NCBI RefSeq assembly: GCF_030812315.1
Contig: NZ_JAUSSM010000005.1
Span: forward strand, 326,281 to 390,280
Reading direction: 5' to 3'
Source of the DNA: Arthrobacter oryzae
Lineage (GTDB): Bacteria > Actinomycetota > Actinomycetes > Actinomycetales > Micrococcaceae
DNA length: 64,000 nt
Shown: one piece after another, positions 27,124 to 36,587 of the stretch
How the letters are laid out: every line of letters begins with the position of its first letter
Position numbering within the stretch: the first letter of the stretch is position 1
Position numbers and translations under genes: made by a program
Notes under the pieces: generated by a model
Told to the model about the DNA's origin: nothing
The model's input: the letters and a program-made list of their open reading frames with translations, nothing else
Databases searched by the model: none

Positions 27124-27333
27124 TGGCCTGCTCTTCGAAAGTCTTGGTTCTGGCGGGTCCGCTTCAGGCGCTCAGCGTTTCCGCGGTGCGGGCAACCCAA
27201 GAGAGGGCCGAGGCGCGATTGAATAAATCTGATTACTGTAACGACGGGGGGAGTGGTCCGTATTCCGGTGCGACGGCCATTTCGGGGCTGCGGGGGAATC
27301 GTCCTGAACCATTGTCCCCCATAGACTGTTGCG

Positions 27334-27786
27334 GTGACTGGACTCATCAATGTTGTGGGGGGAGCTGTTGTGGACTCCCTGAGCGCCCCTGCCCGGCTCC
27401 TCGTGGCGCGGCGGACGGCGCCGCCCCAGTTCGCCGGGATGTGGGAGTTCCCCGGCGGAAAGGTGGAGCCCCTGGAATCCGCGGAAGGCGCCCTTCACCG
27501 CGAACTCCGTGAAGAGCTGGGCATCGGCGTCCGGCTGGGCGCTGAGTTGCAGGCGGAAGGCCCTTCCGGCTGGCCGCTCAATGCCAAGGCCTCGATGCGC
27601 GTCTGGTTTGCCGAGATTGCAGATGGCGAGCCCCGCCCGCTGGAAGACCACGACGAACTGCGCTGGATCAGCCTGACGGAAAGTGACGAAGCTCTCACGC
27701 TCCCCTGGATCCCTGCCGACTTCCCGATTGTCCGGGCCCTGCTGGCTGCCGTTGCCGGATCAGGGCGGGTTGCGCTCGAAACGTAA
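27334..27786 (+). CDS. Nudix hydrolase, MutT-like (deoxy)nucleoside triphosphate pyrophosphohydrolase
   Basis: 150 residues. The Nudix box G42-x5-E48-x7-RE-L-x-EE-x-GI (residues 42-64) is complete, with WEFPGGKVEP just before it. The size and the WxFPGGK context fit MutT-type sanitation of 8-oxo-dGTP or 5-methyl-dCTP; the substrate is inferred only. GTG start. It precedes a broken methionine transporter locus. Confidence 0.88.
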   Translation: MTGLINVVGGAVVDSLSAPARLLVARRTAPPQFAGMWEFPGGKVEPLESAEGALHRELREELGIGVRLGAELQAEGPSGWPLNAKASMRVWFAEIADGEPRPLEDHDELRWISLTESDEALTLPWIPADFPIVRALLAAVAGSGRVALET

Positions 27787-27946
27787 AATTTATCCGAGTG
27801 GTGAACCCCGTTTCGGCGGGACAAATTCGGATTGGCGGCTCTCTGTGGGTTCTTGGCAGAATTCCTAAGTTGGGTGCGGACGATGTCCGCGCCCCGCTTT
27901 TGCGGAAAATCGTTCCGCGAGGATTTGAGCCACCACAGGGAGCCCC
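27787..27946 (+). promoter_or_regulatory. Leader of the former metNIQ operon
   Basis: 160 bases that can form a stem-loop from ATCCGA (27792-27797) with TCGGAT (27827-27832) around an inner C-rich/G-rich hairpin. It lacks the conserved GGCAACC and surrounding core of SAM riboswitches, so I assign no riboswitch class. A GGGAG ribosome site precedes the metN ATG. Confidence 0.35.
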
Positions 27947-28157
27947 ATGATTTCCGTAGACCGGGTGTCGAAGAGCTATGGCTCCGGGGAGACAGCGGTC
28001 CGGGCACTTGACGACGTTTCGCTGACCGTAGGCCGCGGTGAGATTTTCGGCGTTGTGGGCCAGAGCGGTGCCGGCAAGAGCACCCTGATCCGGACCATCA
28101 ATTCGCTGGAACGCCCCGACTCCGGATCTGTCACGGTGGACGGCCGAGACGTCACAC
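27947..28157 (+). pseudogene. metN: Truncated methionine ABC transporter ATPase (MetN), 5' fragment
   Basis: The first about 70 residues of MetN are intact: [33 protein letters not shown], Walker [10 protein letters not shown], and [12 protein letters not shown]. Just after DVT (nt 28156) similarity stops. The frame then reads unrelated sequence to a stop at 28244-28246, because the DNA switches to metQ in another frame. Walker B, the signature motif and the rest of the ATPase are missing, as is metI. The fragment cannot form a working transporter. Confidence 0.85.
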
Positions 28158-28577
28158 CTTCCCGACGGCGCTTCGGTGGCCATCCCCAGCGACCCCACCA
28201 ACGAATCCCGCGCCCTCAAGCTGCTGGCGTCGAAGGGACTCATTGAAGTCACCGATAACCCGATCACGCTCAAGGACGTCAAGGCGAACCCGAAGAACCT
28301 CAAGTTCACCGAGATCGAGAACGCCAGCCTGCCGCAGGCGCTCAACGACAAGGATGCCGCGATCGTGACGCTGGCATTCGCCCTGCCCGCCGGGCTGAGC
28401 GCCGACAAGCAGCTGCTCGTGGAGGGCAAGGACAGTGCGTACTACAACGTCCTCGCCGTCAAGGCTGAAATGAAGGACGACCCGCGCGTGCAGAAACTGT
28501 TCAAGATCCTGACCTCGCAGGAGATGAAGGACTTCATCAACACCAAGTTCAAGGGCCCGGTCACCCCGGCCAGCTAA
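28158..28577 (+). pseudogene. metQ: Truncated methionine-binding lipoprotein (MetQ), 3' fragment
   Basis: Reads [20 protein letters not shown] and continues to the normal end of the NlpA/MetQ family (PRVQKLFKILTSQEMKDFINTKFKGPVTP), about 140 residues. The lipoprotein signal peptide and N-terminal lobe are absent. A GTG at 28176 could start a 133-residue product, but it would be cytosolic and lack half the ligand site. The intact metQ reading after the joint shows the deletion is recent or that this is an assembly collapse. Confidence 0.85.
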
Positions 28578-28602
28578 GCGCCAGCTGACGGCACCAGTAT
28601 GC

Positions 28603-28660
28603 CCGGCCAACCAATCCGGCCAACCAATCCGGCCAACCAATCCGGCCAACCAATCCGGCC
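28603..28660. repeat. Short tandem repeat, 13-bp unit, four copies
   Basis: CCGGCCAACCAAT repeated at 28603, 28616, 28629 and 28642 without variation, plus a partial CCGGCC, 26 bp after the metQ fragment stop. Noncoding. Perfect identity suggests recent slippage. It lies in a 264-bp gap (28578-28841) with no gene. Confidence 0.95.
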
Positions 28661-28841
28661 GGGAACCCTGGCCGCGAACTCCGGTTCCGGTCCTGCCCAT
28701 GGCAGGTGCCGGAGCCGGTGTGGTTAAGCCGCTGCTGTAGCAGGCGTGCTAAGCCGGAGTTCTTAAGCCGGTGCCCCTAAGCCGCCCGGGATCCGAGGGC
28801 TGCTACCTGCGGACTCATTCGCCGAGCGTCAGACCCGAGCG

Positions 28842-30011
28842 TCAGAACAGCGTGGGCTGGGCGGAATCCTCAGTCGAGGCATGGCCTGCGCTGCCAGCCG
28901 TTGCTGCGGCGCCCCGGGGGCCCGGTGTTCTCCCGGGGCCCGTTCCCACTTCGGGCATGCTCCCGGCGGGATACTGCGCTTCTTCTTCCCGGGGATCCTG
29001 GGCCAGGTCACGGTGGCTGAAGCCGTGCGAACCGGCAAAACCGTGCCGGGACTTGAAGTAGCGGATCCGCCCCGCGAGCCATTCGCGGTACTCCTTGGAC
29101 GCGTAGGAACCGGTGCCGTACAGCCGGCGGTAACGGCCCGCCAGTTCGGGGTGGCGGGCAGCGATCCACTGCATAAACCATTCTCGCGTACCCGGCTTCA
29201 GGTAAAGGGCGCCCGCCGTGACACCCGTGGCGCCTGCCGCAGCGAGGGAGCCGAAGAGGGAGTCCAGTGCTTCGTCGCTGTCGGAAAGCCAGGGCAGGAT
29301 AGGCATGGCCATGACGCCGCACGGCAAACCGGCTTCGCGGAGCCTCGAGACGAGCTTGAGCCGCGCCCGCGGCCCCGGCGTGCCGGGCTCGACTGCCTCG
29401 GACAACTGTTCGTCAGTCATGGCCAGCGAAATCCCGATCCCCACCGGCACCTGTGCGGCGGCGTGCTTCAGCAGCGGGATGTCCCTGGCCAGCAGGGTCC
29501 CCTTGGTGAGGATGGACAACGGCGTTCCTGAATCGGCAAGCGCGCCGATGATGCCGGGCATCAGCTGGTAGCGGCCCTCAGCGCGCTGGTACGGATCCGT
29601 GTTGGTGCCCAGGGCGACGTGGTGGTGGCCCCAGGACGGTTTGGCAAGTTCCTTCCGCAGGACTTCGGCGGCGTTGATTTTGACCACCACCTGGCTGTCA
29701 AAATCCAGGCCGGCATCAAAGTCCAGGTAGGTATGGCTTTTGCGGGCAAAGCAATAAACGCAGGCGTGGCTGCAGCCGCGATAGGGATTGACGGTCCATT
29801 CGAAGGGCATGCGGGAACCGGCGGCCACTTTGTTGAGCACCGATTTGGCGGTGACCTCGTGGAAAGTGACGCCGGCGAATTCGGGGGTAGAGACGGAACG
29901 CACAAGCCCGGCCAGCGGCAGCAACGCGTCAACGGCTGGGGCGGCTGCTGTTGCGTTGCTCGCAGTGTTGTCTGCAGTCGCCGGCCGGAGTGCTTGTGCG
30001 TCCCATCTCAT
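28842..30011 (-). CDS. Rv2578c-family radical SAM protein
   Basis: About 389 residues starting MRWDAQAL. The radical SAM motif is CSHACVYC in NPYRGCSHACVYCFARKSHTYLDFDAG. ALGTNTDPYQRAEGRYQLMPGIIGAL and SGTPLSILTKGTLL match the mycobacterial Rv2578c family almost residue by residue. Reaction unknown; SplB-like photoproduct lyases are distant relatives. An SOS box abuts the start, and I recall Rv2578c as LexA-controlled in M. tuberculosis, so a DNA-damage role is likely. The alternative start MVTM at 30020 would touch the box; 30011 fits the family start better. Confidence 0.9.
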   Translation of the reverse strand: MRWDAQALRPATADNTASNATAAAPAVDALLPLAGLVRSVSTPEFAGVTFHEVTAKSVLNKVAAGSRMPFEWTVNPYRGCSHACVYCFARKSHTYLDFDAGLDFDSQVVVKINAAEVLRKELAKPSWGHHHVALGTNTDPYQRAEGRYQLMPGIIGALADSGTPLSILTKGTLLARDIPLLKHAAAQVPVGIGISLAMTDEQLSEAVEPGTPGPRARLKLVSRLREAGLPCGVMAMPILPWLSDSDEALDSLFGSLAAAGATGVTAGALYLKPGTREWFMQWIAARHPELAGRYRRLYGTGSYASKEYREWLAGRIRYFKSRHGFAGSHGFSHRDLAQDPREEEAQYPAGSMPEVGTGPGRTPGPRGAAATAGSAGHASTEDSAQPTLF

Positions 30012-30020
30012 GGTTACCAT

Positions 30021-30036
30021 TCGAAGGTATGTTCGA
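30021..30036. promoter_or_regulatory. LexA box at the start of the Rv2578c-family gene
   Basis: TCGAAGGTATGTTCGA matches TCGAAC-N4-GTTCGA at 11 of 12 positions, the best SOS box in the window. It ends 10 bp before the chosen start codon, so LexA binding would block transcription directly. Confidence 0.88.
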
Positions 30037-30091
30037 ATTTAAGTCAAGAGCCCTGACGCCCGGGTGCAGCCGCTGTTGCTACGCTGGGGCC

Positions 30092-30742
30092 ATGATTCTC
30101 CTGACCGGGTTCGAACCCTTCGGCGGGGAGGCAACCAACCCGTCCTGGACCGCCGCGAAGGCGGCCACCGGAATCCTGCAGGGTGAAGGCCACTCCGTTG
30201 CTGCTGTGGAACTGCCGTGCGTTTTCGGGCAGTCCGTCACGGTGCTGGAGGAAGCACTGCAGCGCCATCGCCCGGAGCTCGTGATCTGCGTCGGCCAGGC
30301 CGGCGGGCGGCCGAGGATCTCGCTGGAGCGGGTCGCCATCAACTGCGACGACGCCCGTATCCCGGACAATGCCGGAAACCGACCCGTGGACGAGGAAGTG
30401 GTCCCCGGGGGACCGGCGGCCTATTTCAGCTCGCTGCCAGTGAAGGCGGCGCTCGAGGCCTTGCGTGCGGCCGGGATCCCGGCCGAGGTCTCCCAAAGCG
30501 CCGGCACGTACGTCTGCAACCACATCTTCTACGCCCTGATGCACTCGCTGAACACGGGGCCTGGCGCGCCCGCAACGCGGGGCGGCTTCATCCATGTCCC
30601 GTATGGGACGCAGCAGGTGCCCAAGGGCAGCGGTACGCCGTCGCTGCCTGTCGCCGTGATGGCGGAGGCGCTCGCCGTCGTCGTCCGCACTGCCTTGTCC
30701 ACGACGGCGGACATCAAGCTGTCCGCCGGTACCGTCCACTAG
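30092..30742 (+). CDS. pcp: Pyroglutamyl-peptidase I (pyrrolidone-carboxylate peptidase)
   Basis: Cysteine peptidase (C15) removing N-terminal pyroglutamate. MILLTGFEPFGGEATNPSW is the family N-terminus. The catalytic Glu is in GQAGGRPRISLERVAIN, Cys in GTYVCNHIFY, His in GGFIHVPY. 216 residues, normal length. The ATG at 30092 starts the conserved sequence; the frame is open upstream but unconserved. Divergent from the radical SAM gene over about 80 bp that include the SOS box. Confidence 0.95.
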   Translation: MILLTGFEPFGGEATNPSWTAAKAATGILQGEGHSVAAVELPCVFGQSVTVLEEALQRHRPELVICVGQAGGRPRISLERVAINCDDARIPDNAGNRPVDEEVVPGGPAAYFSSLPVKAALEALRAAGIPAEVSQSAGTYVCNHIFYALMHSLNTGPGAPATRGGFIHVPYGTQQVPKGSGTPSLPVAVMAEALAVVVRTALSTTADIKLSAGTVH

Positions 30743-30787
30743 CGGTACCGTCCACCAGCCGGCCGCGGGCGCCCGCCGGTGGGGCCG

Positions 30788-31432
30788 CTAGCTGGGTTCG
30801 CGGAGCTCCCAGACAACGCCGACCGTTGCCGAGACGCTCGACTGCCCGGCCTCGATCCCTACGGAATCCGTGGCCATGGCGCGCTGCATTTTCGCCACGG
30901 GGATCGGTCCCGGGGGTGCGGGCTGCTGGGTGACGGAGACCACCGGACCGAGGTCAGCGCCCGCCAGGGACGCGAACTGCCCGGCGGTGGCCAAGGCATC
31001 CTGCCAGGCGGCTTCGCGTGCCTGTGCCGTGACGGCGGCCGGGTCCGCGAAGCCGAGGTCCAGCCCGTTCAGCCTGACGTCGTTGCCGCCGGCGGCCACC
31101 GCCTTGGCGATGACCTCCGAGGAGCCGGAGACATCCCGCAGGCGGACGGCCAGGGTGCTTGAGGCCACATACCCCGCCACGGTCTGGCCTTGGCCTTCCT
31201 TCCAGACGACGTCGGCGCGAACGTTGAGGCCGGAAGTGCCGATGTCGGGGTCGCCCACACCGTGCTCCCGCAGTACCGCCGAAATCGCGGCCGAAGCCCT
31301 GCCGGCGGCCGCGTACGCGGCGCCGACGTCCTCCCGGCGGCACTCGACGCCGATGGAAACAGTCAGGAGGTCAGGCACCGCCTCAGCAGTCCCCGAGCCC
31401 GTCACCGTGATGGTCCTGGCGATTTCGGTCAT
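30788..31432 (-). CDS. SIMPL domain (DUF541) protein
   Basis: 214 residues: TITVTGSGTAEAVPDLLTVSIGVECRREDVGAAYAAAGRASAAISAVLREHGVGDPDIGTSGLNV and GYVASSTLAVRLRDVSGSSEVIAKAVAAGGNDVRLNGLDLGFADP are DUF541 hallmarks. No signal peptide, unlike many periplasmic members, so it is probably cytosolic. Function unknown. The ATG at 31432 follows the upstream gene's stop by one base, indicating translational coupling. The longer open frame upstream is that neighbour's sequence in another phase. Confidence 0.85.
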   Translation of the reverse strand: MTEIARTITVTGSGTAEAVPDLLTVSIGVECRREDVGAAYAAAGRASAAISAVLREHGVGDPDIGTSGLNVRADVVWKEGQGQTVAGYVASSTLAVRLRDVSGSSEVIAKAVAAGGNDVRLNGLDLGFADPAAVTAQAREAAWQDALATAGQFASLAGADLGPVVSVTQQPAPPGPIPVAKMQRAMATDSVGIEAGQSSVSATVGVVWELREPS

Positions 31433-31433
31433 G

Positions 31434-31955
31434 TCATGCCTCGATTCCATCGTGGGCAGGGTTGCCCGTTCGGCGTTTGTCCCTGCGTCGTTTTCCCGTT
31501 CGGCGTTGGTCCGTGTGGTGTTGGTCCGTGCGGTGTTGGTCCGTTTCACGGGTGGGCATATCCACGTATCCGCCGGCCTCCAGTCCCGCCAGCCGTTCGA
31601 AGAAGTTTGCCGACCCCGGGTTTCCCGTCCGCAGCTGCGACCAGCCGGCGGCGATGAAGTACAGCGGCAGGAACGGCAGCCCACAGCACCAGGCATATTG
31701 GCTGCTGTGCCGTTCCTCGTGGCTGAGCAGTACCGGATTGGACAGGGCCTCCGGCGCCTCGGCACGGAACAGCACCACGTTTCCCACGGTGAATGCCTGT
31801 GCAAAGGGGAGCCTCCACCGCCAGCCCGTGGCGACCAGCAGGCCTCGGGGGCCGGTGCGGACGTCCGTGCGGGCACACCAAGCCAGCAGAAGGCCCAGAA
31901 GCGTCGACGCATTCAAGGCATTGGCTATCTGCCGCAGCCGCTGTCCGGAGGTCAT
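31434..31955 (-). CDS. Hypothetical protein with HEERH motif and repetitive tail
   Basis: 173 residues. RLRQIANALNASTLLGLLLAW (hydrophobic start), then TVGNVVLFRAEAP, and LSHEERHSSQYAWCCGLPFLPLYFIAAGWS, which looks like the HExxH-xxQY...LPLYL region of small membrane-associated proteins with a possible zinc site. No third ligand is certain. The last about 45 residues are charged and built of 5-residue repeats like RTDQH, encoded by 15-bp DNA repeats. Couples to the SIMPL gene. Function unknown. Confidence 0.7.
   Translation of the reverse strand: MTSGQRLRQIANALNASTLLGLLLAWCARTDVRTGPRGLLVATGWRWRLPFAQAFTVGNVVLFRAEAPEALSNPVLLSHEERHSSQYAWCCGLPFLPLYFIAAGWSQLRTGNPGSANFFERLAGLEAGGYVDMPTRETDQHRTDQHHTDQRRTGKRRRDKRRTGNPAHDGIEA
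31501..31545. repeat. 15-bp tandem repeat inside the HEERH protein gene
   Basis: Three near-identical 15-bp units (core GTTGGTCCGTG) at 31501, 31516 and 31531, with degenerate units further left (from about 31468). Because the unit is a multiple of three, copy-number change would lengthen or shorten the protein tail without frameshift. Confidence 0.85.
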
Positions 31956-32060
31956 GAGGCCATGGTAGCGGGAGGCGATGATCCCCGCTCCCGCCCGCCG
32001 CTTCGCCCGGCAGTACCGTCACCTTGAGCCCTGTGGCACGTTCAGCCGGGCGCCTTCAAC

Positions 32061-32066
32061 TAGACT
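32061..32066 (+). promoter_or_regulatory. Probable -10 of the pheST operon
   Basis: TAGACT, a good actinobacterial -10, 173 bp before pheS. It implies an mRNA leader of about 165 nt. No T-box, terminator or Phe-rich leader peptide is seen in it. Confidence 0.5.
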
Positions 32067-32158
32067 GGGGGAGAGTGCCCGCCGGACGAATTCCGGCGAG
32101 CCCTGCCCTTTGTCACTTCACGCGTCCGCTGAAAACGGCCGCGCGGAAAGACAAGTCA

Positions 32159-33300
<1,142 letters not shown>

Positions 33301-33302
33301 CA

Positions 33303-35846
33303 GTGCGTATCCCACTTTCCTGGCTGCGTGAGTTCGCGCAGGTACCGGCCGGCGCAACGGCCGAAGACGTGATGGCCGAACTGGTCAAGGTCGGTTTTGA
33401 AGAAGAGGCGGTCCACCGCCCCACTGACGCGCTCAGCGGTCCCATCGTGGTGGGCCAGGTCCTGAGCCTGGTCAAGGAGCCGCAGACCAACGGCAAGACC
33501 ATCAACTGGTGCCAGGTCCGCGTGGTCCCCGAGGGCCAGGAGCAGACCCTCACCGGCAAGGGCATTGACCCCTCCGGTGTCCAGGGCATCATCTGCGGAG
33601 CCCACAACTTCGTGGAAGGGGACAAAGTCGTAGTCACCCTTCCCGGGGCCGTGCTGCCCGGAGACTTCCACATTTCCGCCCGCAAGACCTACGGCCACCT
33701 GTCCGCAGGCATGATCGCCTCCGTCCGCGAACTCGGCATCGGCGAGGACCACGACGGCATCCTGGTGCTGTCCAGGATCGGCCTGGACCCGGAAATTGGC
33801 ACCGACGCCATGGAACTGCTCGGTCTCTATGACCAGGCTGCCGAGATCAACGTGACGCCGGACCGTGGCTACGCGTTCTCCATCCGCGGCGTTGCCCGCG
33901 AATACGCCCACGCCACCGGAACGTCCTTCACGGACCCGGCGGCAAAGGTGCAGGCACCGGCTGAACTGGCCGGCGGCTATGGCGTCAAGCTCAACGACGA
34001 CGCCCCGATCTACGGCAAGCCCGGCTGCGACCGCTTCGTGGCCCGCACCGTCCGTGGCGTGGACGCAACGAAACCGACGCCGCTGTGGATGGTTTCACGC
34101 CTCCGGCTTGCCGGCATCCGCTCCATCTCCCTCCCAGTGGACATCTCGAACTACGTCATGCTGGAACTAGGCCAGCCCACGCACTGCTACGACCTGGACA
34201 AACTCTCCGGTGACATCGTGGTCCGGCGCGCCGTGGCGGGGGAGAAGATCACCACCCTGGACGACAAGGAGCGCAAGCTCGACGTCGAGGACCTCCTCAT
34301 CACGGACAGCTCCGGAGCGATCGGCATCGCCGGCGTTATGGGCGGTGCCGCCACCGAAGTCTCTGATTCCACCACGAACGTCCTGGTTGAGGCGGCACAC
34401 TTCGACGAGGTGTCGATTGCCCGGTCACGCAGGCGGCACAAGCTGCCCTCCGAAGCGTCCAAGCGGTTCGAACGCGGCGTTGACTGGCAGGTTGCGGGCA
34501 TTGCCGCGCAGCGGGTGGTTGACCTCCTGGTCGAGCTGGCCGGCGGCACTGCCGACGACGCCGGCACCGACGTCGGCACTGCGCCCGACGCCGTGACCAT
34601 CGAGCTGCCGGCTGCTTTCGCCGCAGCGCGGATCGGCATCGACTTCACCGACGAGCAGATCGTCACCTCGCTCGAGGACCTCGGCGCTGCCGTGGTGAAG
34701 AACGACGCCGGCTGGACCGTCACTGCCCCAAGCTGGCGGAACGACCTCGAAACCAAGGAAGACCTTTCCGAGGAAATCGCCCGGCTGGTGGGCTACGACA
34801 ACATCCCCGCCACGCTTCCCGTGGCGCCCCCCGGACGCGGCCTCACCCGAGTGCAGCAGCAGCGCCGTCGCCTGGTCCAGGCCCTGGCCGATGCGGGGCT
34901 CACCGAGGTCCTGGCCTACCCGTTCGTGTCCAAGGCTGCCAACGACACCTTCGGCGTGGCCGGGCAGGGATCCGCCCGCAAAGCCGTCAAGCTGGCCAAC
35001 CCGATCAGCGAGGAACAGGGCTACCTGCGGACCTCCATCCTCCCCGGCCTGATCGAGGTGGCCAAGCGCAACCACTCACGCGGCTTCCGCGACCTGGCGG
35101 TCTTCGAGGCCGGCCTGGTGTTCCTGCCGGGTGAGACCGTGGGGACCCCGTCCATCCCGCCGCTCGGCGTCAAGCCCTCCGACGAGGTGCTGGATGCCCT
35201 GTACGACGGCGTTCCGGACCAGCCGCTGCACATCGCAGCGGTCCTGACAGGCCACGACTCGCCCGCTGCCGCAGCCCACACGCCGCGTGCCTGGGACTGG
35301 GCCGACGCCGTGGACATTGCCCGCCTGGCCGGAGACGTCCTCGGCGTCGAAATCGTGGTCAGCCAGGGCCACCACCAGGCCTACCACCCCGGACGCGCGG
35401 CCCAGCTGGCCCTGCGTTCGGGCGAGGTTGTTGGCTACGCCGGGGAACTGCACCCCAAGCTGCTGGCCGCGCACGACATGCCGGCACGTTCGGTGGCGCT
35501 CGAGTTCAACGCCGACGCCCTGTTCGAAGCGGCAGCAGACGTCATTGTGGCGAAGCACATCTCCGGGTTCCCGGTGGCCACACAGGACGTTGCCCTGGTG
35601 GTTCCCCAGGAAATCCCGGCCGACGACGTCCTGGCCGCCCTCCGCGAAGGCGCCGGCGAGCTGCTCGAAGACGTGGCACTGTTTGACGTGTACTCAGGAA
35701 AGGGCATCGAGGACGGCAAGAAGTCGCTGGCCTTCGGGCTCCGCTTCCGTGCCGCGGACCGGACGCTCACGGCAGACGAGGCGTCTGCCGCCCGCGAGAG
35801 CGCCGTCGCCGTGGCTGCCGAGCGCTTCGGAGCCGTCCAGCGCTAA
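33303..35846 (+). CDS. pheT: Phenylalanyl-tRNA synthetase beta subunit
   Basis: 847 residues beginning with GTG at 33303 (GGAG 12 bases before). RIPLSWLREF is the family N-terminus. Domains in order: tRNA-binding OB fold (about 40-150), B3/4 editing domain, B5 domain (about 400-480), catalytic-like core, and the C-terminal ferredoxin-fold anticodon-binding domain (ISGFPVATQDVALVV to the end). The frame is open upstream within pheS but that is not coding. Confidence 0.97.
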   Translation: MRIPLSWLREFAQVPAGATAEDVMAELVKVGFEEEAVHRPTDALSGPIVVGQVLSLVKEPQTNGKTINWCQVRVVPEGQEQTLTGKGIDPSGVQGIICGAHNFVEGDKVVVTLPGAVLPGDFHISARKTYGHLSAGMIASVRELGIGEDHDGILVLSRIGLDPEIGTDAMELLGLYDQAAEINVTPDRGYAFSIRGVAREYAHATGTSFTDPAAKVQAPAELAGGYGVKLNDDAPIYGKPGCDRFVARTVRGVDATKPTPLWMVSRLRLAGIRSISLPVDISNYVMLELGQPTHCYDLDKLSGDIVVRRAVAGEKITTLDDKERKLDVEDLLITDSSGAIGIAGVMGGAATEVSDSTTNVLVEAAHFDEVSIARSRRRHKLPSEASKRFERGVDWQVAGIAAQRVVDLLVELAGGTADDAGTDVGTAPDAVTIELPAAFAAARIGIDFTDEQIVTSLEDLGAAVVKNDAGWTVTAPSWRNDLETKEDLSEEIARLVGYDNIPATLPVAPPGRGLTRVQQQRRRLVQALADAGLTEVLAYPFVSKAANDTFGVAGQGSARKAVKLANPISEEQGYLRTSILPGLIEVAKRNHSRGFRDLAVFEAGLVFLPGETVGTPSIPPLGVKPSDEVLDALYDGVPDQPLHIAAVLTGHDSPAAAAHTPRAWDWADAVDIARLAGDVLGVEIVVSQGHHQAYHPGRAAQLALRSGEVVGYAGELHPKLLAAHDMPARSVALEFNADALFEAAADVIVAKHISGFPVATQDVALVVPQEIPADDVLAALREGAGELLEDVALFDVYSGKGIEDGKKSLAFGLRFRAADRTLTADEASAARESAVAVAAERFGAVQR

Positions 35847-35876
35847 GTGTCCAGCGCAAGACCGGAAGGGCGGGTC

Positions 35877-36557
35877 ATGGCATCAGAGCTTGTTGTGCGT
35901 GCCTGCCCGCCCTTCCGTGTACCCGGGCAGGATCCAGCACCGGCTGCAGCGGAGCTGGAACGCGAAGCCCTGCAGTTCCTGGACCCGCCGGAGCTGGAGC
36001 GCGCCCGCGCCATGATGCCCCTGCCACGGCAGGACTTCCTGGCCGCAAGGATGGCCCAGCGCCGGTTCGCTGCAGAACTGCTGGAAGTGCGCGCACAGGA
36101 CCTGACCGCCAGCTACAGTTGCCCGCAGTGCGGCAGCGGTCCGGGCATCACCCACGGGAGGCCCGGTTACGCTCTTGAGGGAGCGCCGGCACCCCTGCTG
36201 CTGAGCCTGTCGCGGGCAGCAGGATGGACCTTGCTGGCCGCCGTGACGGCACCCGAGCCCGGGCAGCGGCTGGGCGTCGACGTCGAGGATCCGCTGGGGC
36301 TGGACTTTGACGGCTTCGACGCAGTGGCGCTGACGCCGGCGGAACGCCGGGCTGTGGCTTCGCTGCGGGAGGACAACCTCCTGCGCGCCCGCGCCCGGCT
36401 GTGGGCGCGGAAGGAGGCCTTCCTCAAGATGACAGGCGAGGGCCTCAGACGGCCGCCCGAGACGCTTGACGTGCTTGACCGGCCCGGTGTCACGGACCTG
36501 GCCGCCCCCGCGTCAGGGCTGCCGGACGACCTGGTGGCCGCCGTCGCCGTCGGGTGA
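35877..36557 (+). CDS. 4'-phosphopantetheinyl transferase superfamily protein
   Basis: 226 residues from the ATG at 35877, chosen because AAGGGCGGG precedes it; GTG 35847 has no ribosome site. It shows the two PPTase signatures: LGVDVED (magnesium site) at about residue 138 and WARKEAFLKMTGEGL at about 178. It attaches the phosphopantetheine arm to carrier domains. It faces the M1 peptidase and Pls-like NRPS genes, so the T domain of that NRPS is the obvious partner. The variable middle carries a CPQCGSG stretch. Shorter and less canonical than Sfp, but the catalytic residues are present. Confidence 0.85.
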   Translation: MASELVVRACPPFRVPGQDPAPAAAELEREALQFLDPPELERARAMMPLPRQDFLAARMAQRRFAAELLEVRAQDLTASYSCPQCGSGPGITHGRPGYALEGAPAPLLLSLSRAAGWTLLAAVTAPEPGQRLGVDVEDPLGLDFDGFDAVALTPAERRAVASLREDNLLRARARLWARKEAFLKMTGEGLRRPPETLDVLDRPGVTDLAAPASGLPDDLVAAVAVG

Positions 36558-36587
36558 CGCCCGCCCTACTTGGATGTCCTCAGGCAG

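Noticed and set aside
27787..27946. SAM riboswitch before metN
   Set aside because: The GGCAACC-type core and the expected paired elements are missing.
28603..28660. Possible CRISPR array
   Set aside because: A 13-bp unit in direct tandem without spacers and no cas genes; it is a simple tandem repeat.
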